Below are positions 1 through 9,500 of a stretch of 40,564 nt of DNA, one piece after another (within the stretch, counting starts at the first letter, position 1; every line of letters begins with the position of its first letter). The notes beneath the pieces are model-generated. The model was not told where the DNA came from. It saw nothing but the letters and a program-made list of their open reading frames with translations, and did not search any database. The stretch covers positions 1 to 40,564 of the forward strand of contig JABSSD010000094.1 in assembly GCA_013214575.1 (NCBI GenBank), written 5' to 3'. The DNA is from Paracoccaceae bacterium. GTDB lineage: Bacteria > Pseudomonadota > Alphaproteobacteria > Rhodobacterales > Rhodobacteraceae. The translations under genes were made by a program, and so were the position numbers.

Positions 1-56
1 CGTTGGGAGACAAGGCGGCAAGCCGAAGGGGCCATATTCCAATATATCAATGGGTT

Positions 57-602
57 CTATAATCCAAGACGGCGGCACTCCTCGCTAGGTGGCAAAAGCC
101 CCTTGGCATTCGAACGAAAGGCCGCATAATCAGGGGGAGAAACCGGAACGTAAACGGGACAAGACCAAAAAGACCCCGGATACTTGAGACAAGTAGTTTC
201 CCGCTGTTGAAGGCGAATTCAGCCCGGGCCGTAGGTGGAGTTCCTTGACGAATGTGACGATGTCGGGGAGGTGATCCGATCACACGCCATATCGGACAGC
301 TTGTATTCATCGCGAATAGTACGAAGGACTTGGGTTTTGGTCCTTCCAATCTCCGTCATGGATTCGGCTATGTACTTATAAATGGCATGCCCGAGAGTGA
401 CTTTGGAGGCGCTAAGTTTTCTAGGGGTTCTGCCAGCGGTGATCTCTGCGTCAATTTCGCGCTCACGTTTCTTTGCCCAAATTTCCGCAGACTTTCGTTT
501 GTCAAACGTGCGACTTTCCTGATACTTGGGGTTTCGGCGTATGATCTGAGCTAAAAAGGCGATACTACCGTCTTTTCGTTTGCGGGCTGTAATGCCTGCC
601 AT
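57..602 (-). pseudogene. Decayed tyrosine-type integrase, N-terminal part
   Basis: The minus strand from the ATG at 602 reads MAGITARKRKDGSIAFLAQI and continues through an arm-type and SAM-like N-terminal region (EIGRTKTQVLRTIRDEY...), typical of proteobacterial phage or island integrases. The frame breaks at the G-run 264-267. One frame over, the protein continues (SDIVTFVKELHLRPG, then STAGNYLSQVSGVF). It breaks again near the five-G run at 133-137, and a third frame continues (DYAAFRSNAKGLLPP...RRLGL) to a stop at 57-59. The catalytic domain with its R-H-R-Y residues is not visible in the window. Two indels, both at or near G homopolymers, and the lack of a catalytic core indicate a dead gene. 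The integrase call is firm. Whether this enzyme used dusA as its target is inferred from position only. Confidence 0.8.
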
Positions 603-704
603 CTGTATGACTCCGAGAGAAATCGTATGACATCGGCTCATACACGAATACAAAACGGGCGCAAATTGGCATAAATGTGCTGTGAATGATAAGTGTAAAA
701 CGAA

Positions 705-1709
705 GTGAATGTAGATAATTTAGCAGTGAAATCAAGCGTTAGGCGCTCTGCGCGCCTATCCGTTGCTCCGATGATGGACTGGACGGACCGGCATTGTCGC
801 TACATGCACCGTCTGCTCAGCCGTGAGGTGTTGCTCTATACTGAAATGGTGACCGCTCCGGCTCTGGTGCGCGGCGGTGCCTTGCATCTGTTAGCCCATG
901 TCCCCCAAGAACACCCGCTGGCATTGCAACTTGGCGGGTCTGACCCGGACGAGCTGGCCTTAGCCGCCAAGCTGGGGGCCGAGGCGGGCTATGATGAAAT
1001 CAACCTCAATTGCGGCTGTCCGTCCGACCGGGTGCAGTCCGGCGCCTTTGGCGCGGTGTTGATGCAGCGCCCCGAATTGGTGGCAGACTGTGTCACCGCC
1101 ATCCGCGAAGCAGTCGATGTCGAGGTGACCGTCAAGTGCCGCATCGGCGTCGATGAGCAGGAGCCCCGGCAGATCTTGCCGGAGTTTCTGCACATGATCC
1201 AGATCGCTGGCTGCACCCGGGTGACAATCCATGCCCGCAAGGCGTGGTTGCAGGGCCTCAGTCCCAAGGAAAACCGGGATATCCCGCCGCTGGACTACGA
1301 GATCGTGCACCAGATGAAAGCCGATTTTCCGGATCTGCATATCTCGATCAATGGCGGCATCACCACCCTGGATCAGGCCAGGGCGCTGCTGGAGCGTGGC
1401 CTGGATGGGGTGATGGTCGGGCGGGCGGCCTATCACCAGCCCGGCGATGTCCTGTGCGCCGCAGATCAACAGATCTATGGCACCGGCGCGGCCAGTGACC
1501 CGGTTGAGGTCGCCCGGCAAATGCTGCCCTATATCGAGCAGCATCTCAGTGGCGGCGGCCGCTTGCATCAGGTGACCCGTCATATGCTGGGATTGTTCGC
1601 GGGCCGGCCCGGCGCCAGACAGTGGCGGCGGACCCTGTCCGAGGGCGCCCATCGCGACAGCGCCGGTCCGGCGCTGGTGGAGACCGCGCTGACGGCAATC
1701 ACCGGCTGA
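705..1709 (+). CDS. dusA: tRNA-dihydrouridine(20/20a) synthase DusA
   Basis: FMN-dependent reductase that converts uridine 20/20a in the tRNA D-loop to dihydrouridine. The family signature RLSVAPMMDWTDRHCR lies near residues 17-32, INLNCGCPSDRVQ contains the catalytic cysteine region, and INGGI and GVMVGRAAY near the C-terminal half are phosphate/FMN-binding segments of the TIM barrel. The 334-residue length is normal for DusA. The start is a GTG at 705 with a poor ribosome site; an in-frame GTG at 726 is the alternative, and both give a short leader before the conserved core. The gene follows an integrase relic, and the 5' end of dusA is a recognised integration target, so the present leader and promoter may derive from inserted DNA (inference). 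Confidence 0.95.
   Translation: MNVDNLAVKSSVRRSARLSVAPMMDWTDRHCRYMHRLLSREVLLYTEMVTAPALVRGGALHLLAHVPQEHPLALQLGGSDPDELALAAKLGAEAGYDEINLNCGCPSDRVQSGAFGAVLMQRPELVADCVTAIREAVDVEVTVKCRIGVDEQEPRQILPEFLHMIQIAGCTRVTIHARKAWLQGLSPKENRDIPPLDYEIVHQMKADFPDLHISINGGITTLDQARALLERGLDGVMVGRAAYHQPGDVLCAADQQIYGTGAASDPVEVARQMLPYIEQHLSGGGRLHQVTRHMLGLFAGRPGARQWRRTLSEGAHRDSAGPALVETALTAITG
771..796 (+). other. Possible dusA attachment region
   Basis: These bases encode the invariant MMDWTDRH segment of DusA. The 5' end of dusA is known as an insertion hotspot for a family of integrases that regenerate the reading frame. Here an integrase relic lies just upstream. No second copy of the segment is visible inside the window, so a duplicated att core is not shown. 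Confidence 0.3.
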
Positions 1710-1794
1710 GCCCAGCCCTTTAGTCTTTTGCAACTGGACTCTTGCCACCGGACACCGTTTTGTCTGGAGCAGACCGTACCTGAGGGAGGACCTG

Positions 1795-2619
1795 ATGCCC
1801 GATGCTATGCTACTAACCCAAATGCTGGTGATGCTTGCGGTGATCGGCGCCGTCGCCGGCGTGCTGGCGGGTTTGCTGGGGGTCGGCGGCGGCATCGTCT
1901 TGGTGCCGGCCTTTTTCTACGCGTTTCAGACCCTGGGCTATGGCGGTGACCAGCTGATGCAGCTCTGTCTGGCCACCTCGCTGGCGACCATCATCGTGAC
2001 CTCGCTGCGGTCGGTGATGAGCCACCATATGAAAGGCGCCGTTGACTGGCAGATCCTGCGGAGCTGGGCACCGGGGATTGTTGTCGGCGCCATCGCCGGG
2101 GTGCTGGCGGCCTCGGCGCTGCGATCCACCACGCTGCAGGGGCTGTTTGGGGTTCTGGCGCTGGTGATCGGGCTGTATCTGGGCTTGGGTCGCAGTGAAT
2201 GGCGATTGGGCGAGGCCATGCCCAAAGGCGCGCGCCGTCTGATCCTGTCCCCTTTGGTTGGCTTCCTGTCGGTGCTGATGGGCATTGGCGGCGGCAGCTT
2301 TGGGGTGCCGCTGATGAGCCTGTATAATACGCCGATCCACCGGGCTGTGGCCACTGCCGCCGGGTTTGGCGTTATCATCGCGGTGCCCTCGGTGATCGGC
2401 TTCCTGTTGCTGCCGATTGACCCGGCGGTGCGTCCGCCCCTGACCTTTGGTGCGGTCAATCTGGTAGCCTTTGGTGTGGTGATCGCAATGACGCTGATTA
2501 CCGCGCCCTGGGGGGTGCGGCTGGCCCATGCGATGGACCCAAAACCGCTAAAGCGGATCTTTGCGGTGTTCCTGATCGCGGTGGCAGTGAATATGCTGCG
2601 CAAGGCTCTGGGCTATTGA
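1795..2619 (+). CDS. TSUP (TauE/SafE) family membrane transporter
   Basis: Sulfite exporter TauE/SafE-type permease with about eight hydrophobic helices over 274 residues. The N-terminal half has the glycine-rich repeat GLLGVGGGIVLVPAF near residues 24-38, and the C-terminal half has its partner VLMGIGGGSFGVPLMSLY. This is the duplicated signature of the TSUP family. The start at 1795 follows a clear AGGGAGG ribosome site at 1782-1788. Substrates of the family include sulfite, sulfoacetate and other small organic anions; nothing here identifies which. It is transcribed alone, 85 bases after dusA, and is followed by a copy of the dispersed 3' element. Confidence 0.88.
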   Translation: MPDAMLLTQMLVMLAVIGAVAGVLAGLLGVGGGIVLVPAFFYAFQTLGYGGDQLMQLCLATSLATIIVTSLRSVMSHHMKGAVDWQILRSWAPGIVVGAIAGVLAASALRSTTLQGLFGVLALVIGLYLGLGRSEWRLGEAMPKGARRLILSPLVGFLSVLMGIGGGSFGVPLMSLYNTPIHRAVATAAGFGVIIAVPSVIGFLLLPIDPAVRPPLTFGAVNLVAFGVVIAMTLITAPWGVRLAHAMDPKPLKRIFAVFLIAVAVNMLRKALGY

Positions 2620-2679
2620 TCTAGGCGCCCAGGTGAACCTGATGACAGCCGCCGCTGGCTGAAAAGGATACGGGGCCCG

Positions 2680-2712
2680 CTTCTTCTTGTTAAAAATACC
2701 TCCGCCGGAGGC
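2680..2712. repeat. Dispersed 3' element, copy 1
   Basis: Contains ttcttcttgttaaaaatacc followed by the small palindrome cctccgccggagg. The same core (TTC-N-TCTTG, then TAAAAATAC) recurs near 6525, 11231, 18449, 20418, 27490 and 30538, always close to a stop codon. This copy lies 60 bases after the transporter stop and also downstream of the convergent DUF1289 gene. Confidence 0.6.
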
Positions 2713-2757
2713 GTCACGCCGTCAGGCGCGCATCAACGTCGCGCCGCCAGGCACCAG

Positions 2758-3009
2758 TCACGGTTGAACCCGATCCGCCCGGCCAGCCCGACCGCCGCGG
2801 CGTTTTTTTGGCACCGCATTTCGGTTGGGAAGGTCTGCGACAATTGCATGACGCTCTGTCACAGACATCAGGGACCAGCGGCTGATTTCATCCAGCGACC
2901 GGGCACAGCCGGCACAGAGCTGGGTCTCAGGATGCACGACGCAGACCTGAGTGCAGGGAGAGTCGACCTCGTCACGGGTCCAGACGTCGCGATTCATGTC
3001 TCTATCCAT
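2758..3009 (-). CDS. DUF1289 domain protein
   Basis: Small 83-residue protein with the family cysteine pattern CTQVCVVHPETQLCAGCARS (four cysteines, positions about 18-35), which probably binds a metal ion. It is followed by the typical E-I-S-R-W segment and a basic tail. The ATG at 3009 overlaps the ruvX stop (ATGGATAG), which suggests translational coupling; an in-frame ATG at 2997 is the alternative. Molecular function of DUF1289 proteins is not established. It is the last gene of the ccmI-ruvX-DUF1289 run. Confidence 0.85.
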   Translation of the reverse strand: MDRDMNRDVWTRDEVDSPCTQVCVVHPETQLCAGCARSLDEISRWSLMSVTERHAIVADLPNRNAVPKKRRGGRAGRADRVQP

Positions 3010-3475
3010 TCCTAAGATGCGCCATGCGATCCAGCGCACCCTGCAGAATATAAGCGGCCGCCACGTGATCAATGACTTCGGAACGACGCTTTCGGGAGGT
3101 ATCCGCCTCCAGCAGGGCCCGTTCAGCGGCCACGGTGCTGAGCCGTTCATCCCAAAACCCGATTGGCAACTCGGTCAACCGGCTCAGGTTGCGGGCAAAG
3201 GCACGGGTTTTCTGGCAGCGTGAGCCTTCCGAGCCATCCATATTGCGCGGCAGTCCCAGCACAATGCCCGCGATGTCCCGGCCCTTGATGATCTCCAGCA
3301 GTTGGGCGGCATCCAGGGTGAATTTTTTCCGCCGCACCGTCAACAGCGGCGTTGCCACTGTCCCCATCAGGTCCGAAACCGCCACCCCGACGGTCTTATC
3401 CCCCAGATCCAGACCAATCAATGCGCGATGCTTGGGCAGGCAGGCTGCAAAATCCTCGAACAGGTTCTCGATCAT
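3002..3475 (-). CDS. ruvX: YqgF/RuvX family nuclease (putative Holliday junction resolvase / pre-16S rRNA nuclease)
   Basis: RNase H-like fold protein of 157 residues. It has the N-terminal GLDLGDKTVGVAVSD strand with the first catalytic aspartate near residue 23, the central GIVLGLPRNMDGSEG loop, the late DERLST motif and a C-terminal DHVAAAYILQ segment carrying the last acidic residue. This is a full-length family member. In E. coli the homologue processes the 16S rRNA 5' end, although the family name reflects a proposed Holliday junction role. It overlaps the ccmI stop by ATGA, so ccmI, ruvX and the DUF1289 gene are probably one mRNA. Confidence 0.93.
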   Translation of the reverse strand: MIENLFEDFAACLPKHRALIGLDLGDKTVGVAVSDLMGTVATPLLTVRRKKFTLDAAQLLEIIKGRDIAGIVLGLPRNMDGSEGSRCQKTRAFARNLSRLTELPIGFWDERLSTVAAERALLEADTSRKRRSEVIDHVAAAYILQGALDRMAHLRNG

Positions 3476-4710
3476 TGCAACAGTCCCGCCTGCTGGGCCG
3501 CGCCGGTGATCAGTGCCATGGCGGCGGCATCCTCGGCAAAATTCTGCAAGGCTTCGCGGTGAATGGTCCGGGCGCGCTCACCCTCGTTCAGCACGCTCAA
3601 GGCGACAATCAACCGGGCCCATTCCTGCGCTGAGCCGCCCTCGCTGGCCAGTCGCTCCGCAAGGTTCGAAACCATGCCCCGGATCATCTGCTGCCGGTCT
3701 TCACTGCTCATATCTTGTGCGCCGGCCATTTCCTCGGCGGTGGGCCCGGACAGAGCGCCGCCAGCTTCGGGCTGCGGGGTGATCGGGCTGTAGTCAACCC
3801 CGGCGCGATAGGCCATTTCGGCGATCTGCGCCTGTATTCCCGGGATCCAGGCCGCTGTTGGCGGCCCCGCCTGCAAGGTTTCCGACCAGATCTGATAGGC
3901 CATGTCCGGACGGCCAATCTGCCCCAGCATCATTCCCCAATAATACCGCGCCGGGCCGTTGCCCTTGTCCAGTTCCAGGGCGCGGCGCAATTCGTCCTCA
4001 GCCTCCAGCGAGACATAGCCACCGGCCGCCATGATCATCAGCTCGGCGGTCTCGGCATGATCCTTGGCCACAACGTCACCCGACAGGATGCGAATGTAGT
4101 TCTGCTTGGCTTGATAGGCGGCGATGAAATTACCCAGATTGGCCTCATGTTGCACCAGCAAGGCCTGACCCTGCGCATCATCGCTACGGTCCCCGGCGGT
4201 CTGGCGCAGCTGGTCCACCAGTTGCAAATAGCTGTCCTCGACCTGCTGTTGTGATCGCGGCGGAGCGCCTGCTTCGGCCTGCGCCTGCGAGGGTCGGTCG
4301 GTGGCCCGCTGTTGCGCCTGTTCGATGCGATCGGCCAGCGGCATGTCGCCATAGCCATGCACCCCCAATCGGTAATACAGCCCCATTGATCCGCCAAGGA
4401 TCAGCACGGTGACCAGCATCGCCAGGGCCACGGTGACGTGCCGCGGCTGCGGCTGACGGGCCTGATGGCTCTGAAGCTGCTCATCCGCGGCCAGAATACG
4501 TCGCGAGATTTCCACCTGGGTGCGTTCGGCATCACTTTGGTTGAGGACCCCGCGGGCCAGATCCTTGTCCAATTCGCGCAATTGCTGGCGATAGACTTTC
4601 AGATCATATGCCGCTGCCGGCGCGCCCTGTTGACGGGCGCGCAAAAGAACCATGGCAATCAGCAGACAAACGGCCAGCGCCATAAGCGACGTAACAATCC
4701 AGAAGGTCAT
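3472..4710 (-). CDS. ccmI: Cytochrome c biogenesis protein CcmI
   Basis: CcmI is the apocytochrome c chaperone of the system I maturation pathway, anchored in the inner membrane. The protein has a first membrane helix right after the start (TFWIVTSLMALAVCLLIAMV), a cytoplasmic leucine-zipper-like loop (VYRQQLRELDKDLARGVL...), a second helix near residues 93-115, then a large periplasmic TPR-like domain. The ATG at 4710 is preferred over an in-frame ATG at 4734 because an AGGGAAA stretch lies upstream and the membrane helix then starts directly at the N-terminus. Length is 412 residues. It heads the minus-strand cluster and diverges from soxB across 186 bases that must contain both promoters. 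Confidence 0.9.
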   Translation of the reverse strand: MTFWIVTSLMALAVCLLIAMVLLRARQQGAPAAAYDLKVYRQQLRELDKDLARGVLNQSDAERTQVEISRRILAADEQLQSHQARQPQPRHVTVALAMLVTVLILGGSMGLYYRLGVHGYGDMPLADRIEQAQQRATDRPSQAQAEAGAPPRSQQQVEDSYLQLVDQLRQTAGDRSDDAQGQALLVQHEANLGNFIAAYQAKQNYIRILSGDVVAKDHAETAELMIMAAGGYVSLEAEDELRRALELDKGNGPARYYWGMMLGQIGRPDMAYQIWSETLQAGPPTAAWIPGIQAQIAEMAYRAGVDYSPITPQPEAGGALSGPTAEEMAGAQDMSSEDRQQMIRGMVSNLAERLASEGGSAQEWARLIVALSVLNEGERARTIHREALQNFAEDAAAMALITGAAQQAGLLQ

Positions 4711-4896
4711 AGTGTTTCCCTGTTTTTCCCTCATCTATAGGGCCAGGACTGGGGAAAAAAGAGTAAACTTGCCATACCGCCTGCGGTCTCACGCCACAGT
4801 GATGTCGCAATCCCACGCAATTACGACGATTAACGGCGCGGTTTCCCGCCGCGGCTGAGGCATACCCATTGATATCTCGACCCAATTGGATTCGCC

Positions 4897-6141
4897 ATGA
4901 AACGCTACTCGGTATTTGCTGTCGCGCGCGAGGCCCTGCGCTACCACTCCGGATGGGAGCGCGCCTGGCGCTCGCCCACCGCCAAGCGTCACTATGACGT
5001 CATCATTGTAGGCGCTGGTGGCCACGGATTGGCCACCGCTTATTATCTTGGCAAGAACTACGGCATCACCAATGTCGCAGTGATTGAAAAGGGTTGGCTG
5101 GGCGGCGGCAACACTGGACGCAACACCACCATCATCCGCTCCAACTACCTGCAGGACCCCTCGGCGGCGATCTATGAAAAGGCGCGGGGATTATACGAAA
5201 ACCTCAGCCAGGATCTGAACTTCAACGTCATGTTCAGCCCCCGTGGCGTGTTGATGCTGGCGCAGACCCAGCACGAAATCCGCGGCTATCAGCGCACCGC
5301 CCATGCCAATGCCCTGCAGGGGGTCAAGACAGAATTTGTCTCGCCGCAGCGGGTCAAGGAAATCGTACCGATCATCAATCTGGACGGGCCGCGCTATCCA
5401 GTGCTGGGGGCCCTGTGGCAGGCACGCGGCGGCACCGCCCGTCACGATGCGGTGGCCTGGGGCTATGCCCGCGCCTGTTCCGACATGGGCATGGATATCA
5501 TCCAGCAATGCGAAGTCACCGGCGTGCGGGTCGAAGGCGGCCGGGTGGCCGGTGTCGATACCTCCAAAGGTCCGATTGACTGCGACAAGCTGGGCATGCT
5601 GGTGGCGGGCAATGCTTCGGTGCTGTCCGAGATGGCCGGCTTCCGGCTGCCAATGGAGAGCGTGGCGCTGCAGGCGCTGGTCTCTGAGCCGATCAAACCC
5701 TGCATGGATGTGGTGGTGATGGCTAATACGGTGCACGGCTACATGAGCCAGTCCGACAAGGGTGAAATGGTCATCGGCGGCGGCACCGACGGCTTCAACA
5801 ACTACACCCAGCGCGGCTCGTTCCACCACATCGAGGAGACCGTGCGCGCGCTGATCGAGACCTTCCCGATGGTCAGCCGCCTGAAGATGCTGCGCCAGTG
5901 GGGCGGCATTGTCGATGTCACCGGCGACCGCTCGCCAATCATCTCCAAAACCCCGGTGGGCAATGTCTTTGTCAACTGTGGCTGGGGCACCGGCGGCTTC
6001 AAATCGATCCCCGGATCCGGCTGGGGCATGGCCGAGTTGATGGCCACTGGCCATTCCTCGCTGACCGAGGCCTTCACCATCGACCGTTTCAAAGAAGGCC
6101 AGTTCATCGACGAAAGCGTCGCCGCCGGGGTGGCACATTGA
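4897..6141 (+). CDS. soxB: Sarcosine oxidase beta subunit
   Basis: Catalytic subunit of heterotetrameric sarcosine oxidase, which oxidatively demethylates sarcosine to glycine. The FAD-binding dinucleotide fold is seen at residues 34-48 (DVIIVGAGGHGLATA), followed by the GGNTGRNTTIIRSNY segment. His183 in GGTARHDAVAW sits where the family carries its covalently bound FMN (inferred by position). A late FAD motif (NCGWGTGGFKSIPGSG) is present. The 414-residue length matches the family. The first gene of soxBDAG; the upstream gap shows no obvious riboswitch. Confidence 0.97.
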   Translation: MKRYSVFAVAREALRYHSGWERAWRSPTAKRHYDVIIVGAGGHGLATAYYLGKNYGITNVAVIEKGWLGGGNTGRNTTIIRSNYLQDPSAAIYEKARGLYENLSQDLNFNVMFSPRGVLMLAQTQHEIRGYQRTAHANALQGVKTEFVSPQRVKEIVPIINLDGPRYPVLGALWQARGGTARHDAVAWGYARACSDMGMDIIQQCEVTGVRVEGGRVAGVDTSKGPIDCDKLGMLVAGNASVLSEMAGFRLPMESVALQALVSEPIKPCMDVVVMANTVHGYMSQSDKGEMVIGGGTDGFNNYTQRGSFHHIEETVRALIETFPMVSRLKMLRQWGGIVDVTGDRSPIISKTPVGNVFVNCGWGTGGFKSIPGSGWGMAELMATGHSSLTEAFTIDRFKEGQFIDESVAAGVAH

Positions 6142-6192
6142 TGACCTGTAATACTTCCGCGCAGGCTGCCCTGCCGCTCAAAGGACAATGAC

Positions 6193-6522
6193 ATGCTGAT
6201 CCTTGAATGCCCATATTGCGGCGTCAAAGCTGAAGAAAGTGAACTGCACGCCGGCGGCGAGGCGCATCTGAAACGCTTTGGTCCCGGTTCCTCCGACGCT
6301 GAGTTCCACGATTACCTGTTCATGCGTAAAAACCCGCGCGGGGTGCATTTTGAACGCTGGCGCCATATCAATGGCTGCGGCAAGTGGTTCCATGCTGCCC
6401 GCTGCACCACAACGCTCGAGGTGTTCGGCACCTATTCGGCGCAGACACTGGAACCGCCACAGGCCATCCGCGATGCGGTCAGCGCCAAACGCCCCGGTTG
6501 GAGCTGGAGAGACCTCAAATGA
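6193..6522 (+). CDS. soxD: Sarcosine oxidase delta subunit
   Basis: Small 109-residue zinc-binding subunit of the tetrameric enzyme. Zinc ligands are likely Cys6 and Cys9 (CPYCG), together with His and Cys in RHINGCGKWFH. Its start at 6193 follows AAGGA at 6180-6184. It lies between soxB and soxA in the standard order. The 61-base spacer to soxA contains a copy of the dispersed 3' element, so transcript processing or attenuation inside the operon is possible. Confidence 0.95.
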   Translation: MLILECPYCGVKAEESELHAGGEAHLKRFGPGSSDAEFHDYLFMRKNPRGVHFERWRHINGCGKWFHAARCTTTLEVFGTYSAQTLEPPQAIRDAVSAKRPGWSWRDLK

Positions 6523-6524
6523 GC

Positions 6525-6553
6525 CTTCTTTTTGCTAAAAATACTCAAATCCC
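6525..6553. repeat. Dispersed 3' element, copy 2 (inside sox operon)
   Basis: Reads cttctttttgctaaaaatac, beginning two bases after the soxD stop and ending before the soxA ribosome site. It is the only copy that lies between two co-oriented genes of one evident operon. Confidence 0.6.
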
Positions 6554-6583
6554 GACCGCCCCTCTGCGCGAAAGGTCCGCCAC

Positions 6584-9500
6584 ATGAGCACGCGTCTTGC
6601 CAAACAGGGCCGGTTGATCGACCGTTCCCAACCCATCGAATTCACCTTTAACGGCGCCCGTATGAGCGGCTACGAAGGCGATACCCTGGCCTCGGCCCTG
6701 CTGGCCAATGACCAGATGATGATGGGCCGCTCCTTCAAATATCACCGCCCCCGCGGCGTGGTTGCCTCTGGCGCCGAAGAACCCAACGCCCTGGTGGGCC
6801 TGGGCAATGGCGACCGGTTTGAGCCAAACCAGCGCGCCACCACCACCGAGCTGTTCGGTGGTCTGTCGGCGCAGTCGCAGAACCACTGGCCCAGCCTGGA
6901 CTTCGACGTCGGTGCCATCAACGCAAAATTGTCTCGGTTCCTGCCGGCCGGGTTCTATTACAAGATGTTCATGTATCCGCGCTCGTTCTGGAAACATGTC
7001 TACGAGCCGATCATCCGCAAGTCTGCCGGTCTGGGCAAAGCGCCTGACAAAGACTTGATTGACGCGGATCACTACGAACATTTCTACTTCTTCGCGGATG
7101 TTCTGGTGGTCGGCGGCGGCATTGCCGGCCTTCAGGCGGCCAAGGCCGCAGCGCTAAGCGGTGCCAAGGTGCTGCTGATCGAGCAAACCGCAAATTGGGG
7201 CGGACGGGCGCCGGTGGATGGCGGCACCATTGACGGAACCGACCCCGAGGCCTGGATCGAGCAGACCCTGGCTGAACTGGCCGCAATGGACAACGTCACC
7301 CTGCGCAACCGCTGCATGGGCGCCGGTGTCTATGACCACGGCTATGCTCTGGGCTATGAGCGTCTGAGTGACCATACCCCCGGAGAGCCAGGCCCGCGTC
7401 ATCGTCTGTGGCGCATCCGCGCCAGCCAGATTGTCACCGCCACCGGTGCCATTGAACGGCCGCTGTCTTTTGCCGGCAATGATGTTCCGGGCGTGATGCT
7501 GGCCGGTGCCATGCGCGACTATGTGGTGAACTGGGGGGTGACTCCGGGTCAGCGGGTGGTGGTTGTCACCAACAATGACGATGCCTATCGCACCGCCATC
7601 ACCCTGCATAAGGCCGGTGTCGAGGTGGTCCGCATTCTGGACGCACGACCCGCTGGCGGCGGCGCTCTGATGGAAGAGGCACGCCAGTTGGGCATTCGGG
7701 TCGAGCCCGGTCGCGCCATCGCCAAGGTCACCGGCGGCAAGCGGGTCACCAAGGTTGCGATCTGCGCCCAGGACGGCGAAGGCGGCGCCCAGGAAGACAT
7801 CGCAGCAGATGCGGTGGCGATGTCCGGTGGCTGGTCTCCGGTTGTGCACCTGTGGTCCCATTGCGGCGGCAAGCTGATCTGGGATGACGCCCAGGCGCAT
7901 TTCCGTCCCGATGCCACCCGGCCGCCGCTGGGCGACAATGGCGCTGGTTTTGTGATCGCGGCGGGCTCTGCCAATGGCGCGATGGATCTAAGCGGCGTGC
8001 TGGCGGATGCCACTGCTGCAGGATCTGCCGCGGCTGTGGCGGCAGGGTTTGCCGCCAAGGATGCGACCGCTCCGGTGACCTCGGAGAACGAGGAAGCCCC
8101 GATGCTGCCGGTCTGGCTGATGCCCGCCAAGGCAGACATCAAACTGCGGATGAAAACCTGGCTGGACTATCAAAACGACGTCAAGGTTTCCGATGTGCAG
8201 CTGGCGGCGCGTGAAGGCTATGAAAGCGTCGAGCACACCAAGCGGTATACCACCCTGGGCATGGCGACCGATCAGGGAAAACTTTCAAACATCAACGGCT
8301 TGGCAGTGCTTGCTGATACGCTTGGCGCGAAAATTCCGCAGGTGGGCACCACCACGTTCCGGCCACCGTACACGCCGATTTCAATGGGCGCGATTGGCGG
8401 CGAGGCCCGTGGCGAGATTTTCCAGCCGATCCGCAAGACTCCGATGCACGACTGGCATCAGGCCAATGGCGCGGATTGGGAGCCGGTGGGGCAGTGGCGC
8501 CGGGCCTATGCCTTTGTTGGATCCAACGAAACGGTTGAGCAGGCGGTGGCGCGTGAGGTGATCAACACCCGCGAGAACCTCGGGCTGCTGGATGCCTCTA
8601 CCTTGGGTAAACTGATCGTCAAAGGCGCTGATGCTGGCCGCTTCATGGACATGATGTATACCAACATGATGTCCAACCTGAAGATCGGCAAATGCCGCTA
8701 TGGGTTGATGTGTTCGGAAAACGGCTTCTTGATCGACGACGGCGTTGTTGCCCGCATCGATGAAGACACCTGGCTGTGTCACACCACCACCGGCGGCGCC
8801 GAGCGTATCCATGGCCACATGGAAGAATGGCTGCAGACCGAATGGTGGGACTGGAATGTCTATGTCGCCAATATCACCGAGCAGCTGGCGCAGGTCGCGG
8901 TGGTTGGCCCCAATGCCCGCAAGGTGCTGGAAAAACTAGGCGGCATGGATGTCAGCAAAGAGGCGCTGCCGTTTATGGAATGGCGGGATGGTCAGATCGG
9001 TGGCTTTGACTGCCGCGCCTACCGGATCTCGTTCTCGGGTGAGTTGTCTTATGAGATCGCGGTTCCTGCCAGTCAGGGTCAGGCGTTCTGGACGGCGCTG
9101 ATGGAGGCGGGCAAGGAATTCGGGGTGATGCCTTATGGCACCGAATGTCTGCACATCCTGCGGGCCGAGAAGGGCTTTATCATGATCGGCGATGAATCCG
9201 ACGGCACCGTGATCCCACAGGATCTGGGGCTGAGCTGGGCGATCTCCAAGAAAAAGGACGATTTCCTTGGCAAACGGGCGCAGCTGCGCTCGCATATGGC
9301 GGACCCGGATCGCTGGCAACTGGTGGGGCTCGAGACTGTCGACGGATCGGTGCTGCCGGATGGCGCCTATGCCACCGGCAATGGGGTCAATGCCAATGGC
9401 CAGCGCAATGTGATTGGCCGGGTGACCTCGACCTATCACTCGCCGACCATGAACAAGGGCATCGCCATGGGGCTGGTGCATAACGGCCGCAAGCGGATGG

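Noticed and set aside
960-1895. Long minus-strand open frame opposite dusA and the transporter
   Set aside because: It is the reverse shadow of dusA in GC-rich DNA, with low-complexity composition and no domain.
5191-6138. Minus-strand open frame across soxB
   Set aside because: Opposite-strand shadow of a confidently identified sarcosine oxidase subunit; histidine- and alanine-rich composition and no start site.
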